NCBI GenBank assembly: GCA_018662005.1
Contig: JABJHA010000019.1
Span: 1 to 46,218 of the forward strand
Origin: Rhodospirillaceae bacterium
Lineage (GTDB): Bacteria > Pseudomonadota > Alphaproteobacteria > Rhodospirillales > JABHCV01
DNA length: 46,218 bases
Reading direction: 5' to 3'
Shown here: positions 18,080 to 26,208 of the stretch, one piece after another
Numbering within the stretch: the first letter of the stretch is position 1
Layout of the letters: every line of letters starts with the position of its first letter
The notes under the pieces: generated by a model
What the model was told of the DNA's origin: nothing
Databases searched by the model: none
Seen by the model: the letters and a program-made list of their open reading frames with translations, nothing else
Made by a program: the position numbers and the translations under genes

Positions 18080-19666
18080 ATGCTGACACTGACCTCAGCG
18101 TTGCATCGGGCGTCCAAGGTGTTCGGGAGCGAACCCGCTGTTATTGACCCGGAAGGTGAATATACCTGGGCCGAATTCGTTGATCGCATCGCCCGTGCCG
18201 CAAGCATCCTGCAATCGCTGGGGGTCAAACGCGGAGAGCGCTTCGGGATTATCAGCCGAAACAGTTTTCGCAAAGCCGAAATCATGCATGCAGGGTACTG
18301 GATGGGCGCCATACCTGTACCCGCCAACCATCGCCTGGCCCCCCCCGAAATAGCCGCCATCTTCGAGGACGCCGAATGCAGGGTTATCGCGGTGGAAGAC
18401 CATTTCCGCTCTGTGCTTGGGCACCAGGCGCTGAAGGCATGGGCCGGCGATCCCATCTGGCTTGTTCCGCAGACGACGGAAATCGACGGAAACAACTACG
18501 AGAGCTTGCTGGCAACCGCCGTCCCTGCCCCCATGGGCGCTGTGGATGAAGACGACGACGCGGTGCTGCAGTACACCGGCGGCACCACTGGCCGTTCTAA
18601 AGGCGTAAGGTTGACTCACCGAAATGTCATTACCAACGCCCTGCAGATCGCCAGCGCCATTCACCCCAAGATGGGTGATGTACATTTGCACATAAATCCC
18701 ATGTTTCACTCCGGGGATTTGCTAACCACCATGTTTACCCTGGTCGGCGCGACGCACGTCTATGTTCCGGAATTTTCCGGCCCAAAGCTCTTCGAGGCTA
18801 TCCAGAAATACCGCATTTCCTTCGCCATGCTTATACCCGGAATGATCATCAAGGCCTTGCAGGAAGCCGATCCGACCCAATATGACCTTTCTTCGTTGCA
18901 AAAAATTTGGTACGGCGGGTCTTCCCTTTCCGTGGAATGGATACTGAAAACCCTTGATGCCTTTAAGAACGTACAGCTCGTACAATGCTACGGCCAAACC
19001 GAGTCCGCGCCAGCCGTGACATTGCTTTTGCCCGCCGATCACGCCGAAGCGCTCGAAACCGGAAACACCGAAATCCTCAGTAGCGCCGGTCGCTTGCTGC
19101 CGGGCATGACTATCAACATTGTTGACGCCAATGGTCAGGACGTGGCGCTGGGCCAGCCTGGTGAAATAGTGTTAAGCGGGCCCAACCTTTCCCCAGGCTA
19201 CGTCAACCGCCCCGAAGAAACAGCTGCAGTGTTTAGGGATGATCGCTTCTATAGCGGCGATATCGGACGCATGGATGAACGGGGTTACCTGTATGTCCTC
19301 GACCGCAAGGTCGACATGGTGGTGACTGGCGGCGAGAACGTTTATTCCTCAGAGGTCGAGATCGCCCTCAGCCAGCACCCGGATGTCCTGGAGTGCGCCG
19401 TAACCGGGGTCCCTGACGACACCTTCGGCGAAGCACTGCTGGCCGGCATCGTCGCCGCGCCCGGGAAAAATCCCACTGAACAGGAGCTGATCGCGCACTG
19501 CCGTGAATTTATCGGCGGCTTCAAAATTCCAAGGCGTTATATCTTCCTGGACAACTTACCTAAAAGCACCTTGCACAAGGTCCTTAAGCACGAACTTAGC
19601 GCCCTCTACATCAATGCCCTTGATGCCCAGACAGGTGAACACTTAATTGAAAGTGCGCGTGAGTAG
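18080..19666 (+). CDS. AMP-forming acyl-CoA synthetase (class I adenylate-forming)
   Basis: This enzyme activates a carboxylic acid to its CoA thioester with ATP, giving AMP and pyrophosphate. The P-loop-like core YTGGTTGRSKGVRLTHRN lies near residue 170, CYGQTESAP near 305, YSGDIGRMDERGYLYVLDRKVDMVVTGGENVYSSEVE near 390-425, and a C-terminal lysine in STLHKVLKHEL. Length (528) is normal. It is the first gene of a plus-strand operon with a molybdoenzyme, its electron-transfer anchor and an IorAB-type enzyme. Its position next to a TRAP importer suggests that it activates the imported acid. The exact acid cannot be read from the sequence. Confidence 0.92.
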   Translation: MLTLTSALHRASKVFGSEPAVIDPEGEYTWAEFVDRIARAASILQSLGVKRGERFGIISRNSFRKAEIMHAGYWMGAIPVPANHRLAPPEIAAIFEDAECRVIAVEDHFRSVLGHQALKAWAGDPIWLVPQTTEIDGNNYESLLATAVPAPMGAVDEDDDAVLQYTGGTTGRSKGVRLTHRNVITNALQIASAIHPKMGDVHLHINPMFHSGDLLTTMFTLVGATHVYVPEFSGPKLFEAIQKYRISFAMLIPGMIIKALQEADPTQYDLSSLQKIWYGGSSLSVEWILKTLDAFKNVQLVQCYGQTESAPAVTLLLPADHAEALETGNTEILSSAGRLLPGMTINIVDANGQDVALGQPGEIVLSGPNLSPGYVNRPEETAAVFRDDRFYSGDIGRMDERGYLYVLDRKVDMVVTGGENVYSSEVEIALSQHPDVLECAVTGVPDDTFGEALLAGIVAAPGKNPTEQELIAHCREFIGGFKIPRRYIFLDNLPKSTLHKVLKHELSALYINALDAQTGEHLIESARE

Positions 19667-19694
19667 CACCAAGTATACGATATTGGATCAGAAT

Positions 19695-22457
19695 ATGGCT
19701 AAGGCGAACAAATCAAAGAAAACAGTCCCCATTTACTGCTCGCAGTGCAGTGCTGGGCCCGATCTGATGAAAGTCGAGGTCGAGGATGGCGTCGCCACCC
19801 GCGTCGTCTCCAACTTTGATATCGAGGAAGAGCATCCGGGCGGCGGGCGCGTCTGTGTCAAGGCCTACGGCCTCATTCAAAAGACCTACAATCCGAACCG
19901 CGTCAAGCAACCCATGAAGCGGACCAACCCCAACAAAGGACGCCACGAAGACCCCGGCTTCGTTCCAATCACCTGGGATGAGGCGTTCGGCATTGTCGGC
20001 GAAAAGATGCGAAAACTGCGCAGCAAGGGTCTGCTCAATGAGGAAGGTTTTCCGCGTCTGGCCATCACCACAGGTGGCGGCGGCACCCCGGTTCAGTACA
20101 TGGGAAGCTTTCCCGCCTTCATGGGCGCCTGGGGCAAAATTGATCAGGGATATGGGGCCGGACAAGGCGTCAAGTGCGCCCATTCGGAACACTTGTACGG
20201 TGAATTGTGGCATCGCGGATTTATCGTCACGGCGGATGTGCCAAAGACCAACTATATTATTAGCTGCGGCTTGAATTCCGATGCCTCCGGCGGCGTCGTC
20301 GGACTATGGCGCGAGGCCGACGCCCGCGACCGCGGGGTCAGGCGAGTCCAGGTCGAACCGAATATGTCGATTACCGGTGCCGTCGCCGCCGAGTGGGTGC
20401 CGATCAAACCGAAAACCGACGCGGCCTTCCTGTACGCCCTCATCAACCGGATAATTGTCGAGCGGCCGATTGAAGAAACATGCGATCTTCCTTTCCTCAA
20501 AAAGCGCACCAACTCACCCTATCTGATCGGTCCCAACGGCTGGTTCCTGCGCGACCCGGAAAGCGGCAAACCGCTGATCTGGGATCTTGCCGATGGCAAG
20601 GCCAAGCCCTTTGATAGTGACATCGGTGACGCGGCCATTCACGGTCAATACAACGTTTCGGGGGTCGAGCACGGCCCCGAGGATGAAAAGATTTTTCATC
20701 AGGATGTAGAAGTCAAACCGTCGTTTCAAGTTCTCACGGATGAAATGCAAAGCTTCAGCGCTAACTGGGCTGAATCAGAATGTGAGATTCCAGCCGAAAC
20801 CATTCGCCGCATCGCCGACGACTATGTGGCTAATGCCTGCATCGGCGAATTCACTGAAGTCGATGGCCAGAAGGTTCCCTTCCGGCCGGTCGCCGTGGTT
20901 CTTGGCAAGGGAACCAATAATGGCTGGGGCGCCTATAGCTGTTGTTGGGCACGCACTATGCTGGCCAGCCTTGTCGGCGCACTTGAGGTTCCTGGGGGCA
21001 CCCTTGGCACCGCGGTCAAGATGTTTCGCCCGGCCCGAACCCGTATCGGATCAGTTGTCGCCGGCGAGGATGGATTCCTGAAGTACGTCTTCAACCCGAC
21101 CTCGGCCAAAGACTGGAAGCGCAATCCGAGCATCAGAAACGCTTACGAAACCCTGATTCCGCACCTTACAGAATCTCCCTGGGCGCCAGCCCTTGGGCCC
21201 GCCCATCTGCCCTGGTTATTCCAGAAAGAAACCCCGAAAAACTGGTTGCGCACGGCCCCGCCCGACATCTGGATTTGCTACAGAACAAATCCGTCTATCA
21301 GTTCGTGGAACGCCCACGAGGTTGGCCAGCGCATCGCCGAATTTCCGTTCACCGTCGCCATCGCTTACACCATGGACGAAACCAACCACTACGCGGACAT
21401 TCTGCTGCCCGAGTCGACCGATCTTGAAAGCACTCAATTAATCCGTATCGGCGGCACCAAATTTTCGCAAAACTTCTGGCATCATGAAGGATGGGCGATC
21501 CGCCAGAAAGTGGTCGAACCGCTTTACGACACCATGGACATGTCGGATATCAGCTTGCGCCTGGCCCAGGAGGTCGGCATCGTCGAAGACTACATCGAAG
21601 CCATCAACAACGGAGCCGCCGGATCGCGCCTGGCGCGTGAAGGAAAGTACGATTTCTCGTTGCCCAAGGATGACCCCCCTTCCAGCGACCAGGTGTGGGA
21701 CAGTTTATGCAAGGCGGTAAGTTGGGATATGAGCGAGGGCAAGGAAGTTCACGATCTTGCCTGGTTCCAGGAACACGGCTTCATGTTGACAGATTTCGAT
21801 GAAATCAACTGGTACATCTATCCGGAAATGGAACGCCAGGATTTGCGTTTTGAAATGCCTTATCAGGAACGCCTCACTCGTCACGGTCGCCAACTGGCTC
21901 ACCGCTTGAAGGAAATCGGCGTTGACTGGTGGCAGGAACAGCTTAAGGAATATGAATTCCTGCCCGCCTATTACAGCTTTAGCGATATATGGGAAAATTA
22001 CGCCGCCGAATTCGGCCAGGACCCGAAAGACTACCCCTTCTGGGCCCTGACATCACGCTCCATGCAGTACTCCTGGGGGGCAAATGTCGGCATTCCGATG
22101 ATCAATGAAATGGCCCAAAATATCGTCGGCCATAATGGTGTCATCCTCAATCGCTCCAGTGCACGTGAGCTTGGCATCACCGACGGAGACGACATCGTCG
22201 TCGAGTCGGTGGTCGGGACGACCGAGGGAAAAGCGGTCCTGAGAGAAGGTATCCGCCCCGACTCAATATTGATGATTGGTCAATTCGGCCATTGGAAAAC
22301 GCCTGTGGCCAAGGATTTCGGTTTGGCCAATCTTAATTTTGTCACCGATATTTCCCTGAAGCTGACGGACAATACGGGCAGCGGCGCAGACCTTATGCGG
22401 GTACGCGTATACAAAGCGTCCGAACGTAGCCGTTATGAAAACAAGGTGGCCCAGTGA
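19695..22457 (+). CDS. DMSO-reductase-family molybdopterin oxidoreductase, catalytic subunit (PadB-like)
   Basis: The 920-residue protein begins with an Fe-S motif (C15, C18, C54) and continues with NPNRVKQPMKRTNP and VPITWDEAF, the usual entry into the bis-MGD fold. The C-terminal cofactor-capping domain contains WALTSRSMQYSWG and DIVVES. At the usual third cysteine position (residue 22) there is a proline within CSQCSAGPD. No Tat signal is present, so it acts in the cytoplasm. From memory, this N-terminal pattern resembles PadB of phenylacetyl-CoA:acceptor oxidoreductase, which oxidises the alpha carbon of a CoA ester to a 2-oxoacid. Context (CoA ligase before, 2-oxoacid oxidoreductase after) fits that role. 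The ATG at 19695, with GGA upstream, is preferred to a TTG at 19647. Confidence 0.85.
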   Translation: MAKANKSKKTVPIYCSQCSAGPDLMKVEVEDGVATRVVSNFDIEEEHPGGGRVCVKAYGLIQKTYNPNRVKQPMKRTNPNKGRHEDPGFVPITWDEAFGIVGEKMRKLRSKGLLNEEGFPRLAITTGGGGTPVQYMGSFPAFMGAWGKIDQGYGAGQGVKCAHSEHLYGELWHRGFIVTADVPKTNYIISCGLNSDASGGVVGLWREADARDRGVRRVQVEPNMSITGAVAAEWVPIKPKTDAAFLYALINRIIVERPIEETCDLPFLKKRTNSPYLIGPNGWFLRDPESGKPLIWDLADGKAKPFDSDIGDAAIHGQYNVSGVEHGPEDEKIFHQDVEVKPSFQVLTDEMQSFSANWAESECEIPAETIRRIADDYVANACIGEFTEVDGQKVPFRPVAVVLGKGTNNGWGAYSCCWARTMLASLVGALEVPGGTLGTAVKMFRPARTRIGSVVAGEDGFLKYVFNPTSAKDWKRNPSIRNAYETLIPHLTESPWAPALGPAHLPWLFQKETPKNWLRTAPPDIWICYRTNPSISSWNAHEVGQRIAEFPFTVAIAYTMDETNHYADILLPESTDLESTQLIRIGGTKFSQNFWHHEGWAIRQKVVEPLYDTMDMSDISLRLAQEVGIVEDYIEAINNGAAGSRLAREGKYDFSLPKDDPPSSDQVWDSLCKAVSWDMSEGKEVHDLAWFQEHGFMLTDFDEINWYIYPEMERQDLRFEMPYQERLTRHGRQLAHRLKEIGVDWWQEQLKEYEFLPAYYSFSDIWENYAAEFGQDPKDYPFWALTSRSMQYSWGANVGIPMINEMAQNIVGHNGVILNRSSARELGITDGDDIVVESVVGTTEGKAVLREGIRPDSILMIGQFGHWKTPVAKDFGLANLNFVTDISLKLTDNTGSGADLMRVRVYKASERSRYENKVAQ

Positions 22458-24082
22458 TGCAAACCGGCACTCCTCAAACTCCGCGATGGGGCATGGTCAT
22501 CAATCTCAATCGCTGTGTCGGTTGTCAAACCTGCACCATCGCCTGCAAACAGGCCAACGACACCCAGCCGGATGTTCAGTGGCGTAGAGTTATCGATGCC
22601 GAATTCGGAACCTATCCGGATGTCGAGCGTCTGTTCCTGGTCGTAGGCTGCCAGCATTGCGCCAATCCGCCGTGCGTTCCCGTATGTCCGACCGGGGCCA
22701 CCCGGCAACGCGCCGATGGTCTTGTGACAATGGATTACGTGACCTGCATCGGCTGCGCTTCCTGCGCCGCCGCCTGTCCCTATCAGGCCCGCACCATTGT
22801 TCATCAGCACAAATGGTACTATGGCGTTGAAACCCCGCAGGAAGCCCACACCCGCCACCGCGAGCGCGAGGGAGTGGCGCAAAAATGCACCTTCTGTGTT
22901 GATCGCATCGACGAAGCGATGGAGGTCGGATTGAAGCCGGGCGTCGATTGGGACGTGACCCCGGCCTGCGCGGCCAGTTGCCCAACCCAGGCCATCGCGT
23001 TCGGCGACTTCAATGACGCCGCCAGTAATGTCTCGGTGCTGGCCCGCGAAAAACCCAATTTTCAGATGCATGACGAATTGGGTACCGACCCGCAAATTCG
23101 ATATCTGTATTCGACGCCGGCGGTGCCCGGACGCAGCCCTGATGACGACGACGAACGACTGGCTGACCCGTCCAATTGCCTGGTCGGTAAGCTGCAAAAA
23201 TTCTGGGATTGGCGTGCCTCCATGAACTGGTGCTTCGGCGGCCTGGCTACGGGCTTCGCCATAACCGGCTGGCTGGCTTACCTGTTGGGGGCCATGCCCG
23301 CACAGGCGTTGACCACCGTCTATGCTGGGGCGGCGATTTTAATGGCGATTGGTCTGTTTTTCGTATCCATGAAGATCGGTCGGCCCCTGCGCGCCTGGCG
23401 GGCCATCATGCGACCGCAAACCTCGTGGATGTCACGCGAACTTTATATGGCGGCTGTCTTCTATGCGGCGGTTCTGGCCGCCCTGATTTGGCGCCACCCG
23501 CTGGCTTTCAACATTGCCGGGTTGGCGGCCGTAGCTTTCCTGATTTGCCAGTCGAAGATATTGCATATGGCCAAGGGCGTTCCGGCCTGGCGGGCGCCAC
23601 TGGTGCCGTCGATGATCATCGCCACGGGACTTTTGGAAGGCTTTGGTCTGGTCGCCATGGGGGCATATTTCTGGCAGCCGTTGCAGGCCATACCAACAGC
23701 CGCATTGGGTATTGTGCTGGTGGTCATAAATGCGGCGATATGGCTGTCCTACGCCAAATCCGCAAAAAAAGAAGGCATTCCGCCACTGGCCCGCCAGGCC
23801 ATTAGTCGCATTGGCTTGCGCCTGCACGCCGTCGGTCATGTCCTTGCTTTGATCTTTTTCGTAATCGGGGCGACCAGCGACGCCGGTAACCTGTTTTTGG
23901 CAGTGGCTGGCGCTTGCGCCATCGCCGGTGGTATGCTTTTGAAATACTCACTGATCATGCGCGCCGGTTACCAGCAGGGATATCGGTTCGGGGCATTGCC
24001 CCAGCGTGGATCGGGGACCAGGGCGGCCCCCCACCCGATGGTGGGCAGGGTTGATAACCCATTGGTGGAGCAACATGGCTGA
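22457..24082 (+). CDS. Fused four-cluster ferredoxin and NrfD/DmsC-like membrane anchor
   Basis: The first 180 residues hold four [4Fe-4S] motifs: C20/C23/C26/C30, C65/C68/C73/C77, C97/C100/C103/C107, and C144/C147/C171/C175. From about residue 225 to 515 the protein is a series of hydrophobic helices resembling a DmsC/NrfD-type quinone-interacting anchor. In most such enzymes these are two proteins (for example PadD and PadC), so this is a fusion. It should carry electrons from the molybdoenzyme to the quinone pool, or the reverse. The absence of a Tat signal on either subunit suggests a cytoplasm-facing complex. The ATG overlaps the preceding TGA by one base (a GTG three bases earlier is possible), showing translational coupling. 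Confidence 0.88.
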   Translation: MQTGTPQTPRWGMVINLNRCVGCQTCTIACKQANDTQPDVQWRRVIDAEFGTYPDVERLFLVVGCQHCANPPCVPVCPTGATRQRADGLVTMDYVTCIGCASCAAACPYQARTIVHQHKWYYGVETPQEAHTRHREREGVAQKCTFCVDRIDEAMEVGLKPGVDWDVTPACAASCPTQAIAFGDFNDAASNVSVLAREKPNFQMHDELGTDPQIRYLYSTPAVPGRSPDDDDERLADPSNCLVGKLQKFWDWRASMNWCFGGLATGFAITGWLAYLLGAMPAQALTTVYAGAAILMAIGLFFVSMKIGRPLRAWRAIMRPQTSWMSRELYMAAVFYAAVLAALIWRHPLAFNIAGLAAVAFLICQSKILHMAKGVPAWRAPLVPSMIIATGLLEGFGLVAMGAYFWQPLQAIPTAALGIVLVVINAAIWLSYAKSAKKEGIPPLARQAISRIGLRLHAVGHVLALIFFVIGATSDAGNLFLAVAGACAIAGGMLLKYSLIMRAGYQQGYRFGALPQRGSGTRAAPHPMVGRVDNPLVEQHG

Positions 24083-26204
24083 ACGCTCTTTTGCGAAGGA
24101 AATTCAATCCCTTAAACTGGGCGACGGCGACAATTTCGAGGGCGAGGGTATTCTGGCCGTCGCCAAAGCGGCCTTGCAGGCCGGTGTTTCCTATGTCGGT
24201 GGTTATCCCGGATCACCGGTCTCGCAATTGATTGATGTTTTGTCCGAAGCCCGGGACATAAGGGACGAATACGGCATCCATCTGGAAATCTGCACCAGTG
24301 AAGCAAGCGCTGCGGCCATGCTGGGGGCTTCCAACAACTACCCGGCTCGAGGCCTCGTCGTCTGGAAATCGGTGGCCGGGTCGAATGTCGCATCCGACGC
24401 TCTGACCTACCTGTCTTCGCCGGGCGTCACCGGCGGCACGGTCATCGTCATCGGCGAGGATTATGGCGAAGGCGCGGCGGCAGTCCAGGAACGCAGCCAC
24501 GCTTTCGCCCTGAAGTCCTCAATCTGGCTGCTCGACCCCCGCCCCGACCTTACGACCATCGTCGACACGGTCGAGAAAGCTTTTGATTTGTCGGAATATT
24601 CGCACTCCCCGGTGATGGTCATGCTGCGCATTTTCGCCTGTCACGTTCAGGGCAGTTTCACTGCCAGAGACAACACGAAACCCGCCTTTTCCCGCCATAA
24701 CAAGTTTAGCCACTCAATCCGCGATTACGACCGAATTCCCGGCGGGCCGAGCCTTTTCGTACAGGAGAAAGCCAAGGTCGAGGAACGTCTGCCGGCGGCC
24801 AAAAAATTTATCATGGATCACGCCATGAACGAGACTTTCGAGGGTGACCTCAAACAGATCGGCATCATCACGCAGGGCGGTTTGTACAACAGCCTGATGC
24901 GCGCCCTTGAGCGGTTGGGACTGGCCGATGCCTACGGTGCCACCAGGGTGCCGGTCCACGTTTTGAACGTAACCCATCCGCTGGTCGACGAGCAACTTGC
25001 TGAATTCTGCTCCCATAAACAGCGGGTGCTGATGGTCGAAGAAGGCCACCCGGAATATATTGAGCAGGCCCTCAACGCCATTCTGCGCAAGGCCGATGTC
25101 AACGCAACCATTCACGGCAAGGACGTTCTGCCATTGGTCGGACAATACACGCCCGAAGAACTGCTGGCCGGTTTAGCACGTTTCATGGAATTGGCGTCGA
25201 TCAGCACGGTTGATACAAGCGCCCCTGAAGTCGCCTTGAACCTGCAGAGTATGGCCGATCAGCATCTGGTTGAAACCATCCCACCGCGACCGCCAACCTT
25301 CTGCACGGGCTGCCCCGAGCGTCCCATCTTCAGCGCCATAAAGTTGGTCGAGGAAAAACTTGGGACCACCTACATCAGTTGCGACATCGGTTGTTTGACC
25401 TATTCCACCTTGCCTCCCTTCAACTTAAGCAACTCGTTATCCAGCTACGGGCTTGGCCTGGCCAGTTCCAGCGCCATGGCACCGATGTTCGATAAAAGGG
25501 TCATCTCGATCATGGGAGATGGTGGTTTTTGGCATAACGGTCTTTCTTCCGGTGTCGCCAACGCGGTTTTCAATGAGGACGACTCGATCCTGATCATCGT
25601 CAACAACGGCTACATTTCGGCCACCGGATGGCAACCCCTGCCTTCAAGCCCCAAGAATGGCAGCTTCAAGGATTCGCAGATGTCGATCCAGCGTACGTTG
25701 CAGGGTGTTGGCGTCAAATGGCTGCACACGGTTCGCACCTACGACGTCGCCAAGATGATGCGCACCCTGAGTGAGGCCGTGACGACGACAACCAAGGGGT
25801 TGAAGGTGATCGTCGCCGAAAGCGAATGCATGCTGGCCAAGCAGCGCCGGGTCCGGGCCCAGCGCTCCGAGCGTCTGAAAAAAGGCCAGCGCGATGTTCG
25901 CCCGCGCTTTGGGATTGACGATGACGTCTGTACGGGCGATCATTCCTGTATTCGCCTTTCCGGCTGTCCCTCGCTGACCATCAAGCAATCGAGCGATGTT
26001 CTGCGCACAGACCCCATCGCCCATGTCAACAATGACTGCGTTGGCTGCGGCCTGTGTGGCGAGTTGGCCCATGCGGCGGTTCTGTGCCCGTCGTTCTACA
26101 AGGCCCAGATCATCTCCAATCCGTCTCTGTACGAGCGTCTGTTGGGCAAAGTGCGGACCTGGGTGATCGACCGGCTTGCGACACCTGAACCCTTAAAGGT
26201 CTGA
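24075..26204 (+). CDS. iorA: Indolepyruvate ferredoxin oxidoreductase alpha-like subunit (IorA type)
   Basis: The 709-residue subunit is a thiamine diphosphate enzyme for oxidative decarboxylation of a 2-oxoacid to an acyl-CoA. The N-terminal pyrimidine-binding part has VGGYPGSPVSQLIDVL. The FCTGCPERP segment (near 440) and the ThDP/Mg motif GDGGFWHNG (from residue 481) are clear. A C-terminal ferredoxin-like domain has C619, C625, C631 and C655, C658, C661, C671. The start at 24075 has GGTGGAG upstream and overlaps the anchor gene by 8 bases. Coupling to the molybdoenzyme genes suggests that its substrate is the 2-oxoacid they make, not necessarily indolepyruvate. Confidence 0.88.
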   Translation: MAERSFAKEIQSLKLGDGDNFEGEGILAVAKAALQAGVSYVGGYPGSPVSQLIDVLSEARDIRDEYGIHLEICTSEASAAAMLGASNNYPARGLVVWKSVAGSNVASDALTYLSSPGVTGGTVIVIGEDYGEGAAAVQERSHAFALKSSIWLLDPRPDLTTIVDTVEKAFDLSEYSHSPVMVMLRIFACHVQGSFTARDNTKPAFSRHNKFSHSIRDYDRIPGGPSLFVQEKAKVEERLPAAKKFIMDHAMNETFEGDLKQIGIITQGGLYNSLMRALERLGLADAYGATRVPVHVLNVTHPLVDEQLAEFCSHKQRVLMVEEGHPEYIEQALNAILRKADVNATIHGKDVLPLVGQYTPEELLAGLARFMELASISTVDTSAPEVALNLQSMADQHLVETIPPRPPTFCTGCPERPIFSAIKLVEEKLGTTYISCDIGCLTYSTLPPFNLSNSLSSYGLGLASSSAMAPMFDKRVISIMGDGGFWHNGLSSGVANAVFNEDDSILIIVNNGYISATGWQPLPSSPKNGSFKDSQMSIQRTLQGVGVKWLHTVRTYDVAKMMRTLSEAVTTTTKGLKVIVAESECMLAKQRRVRAQRSERLKKGQRDVRPRFGIDDDVCTGDHSCIRLSGCPSLTIKQSSDVLRTDPIAHVNNDCVGCGLCGELAHAAVLCPSFYKAQIISNPSLYERLLGKVRTWVIDRLATPEPLKV

Positions 26205-26208
26205 CGCC

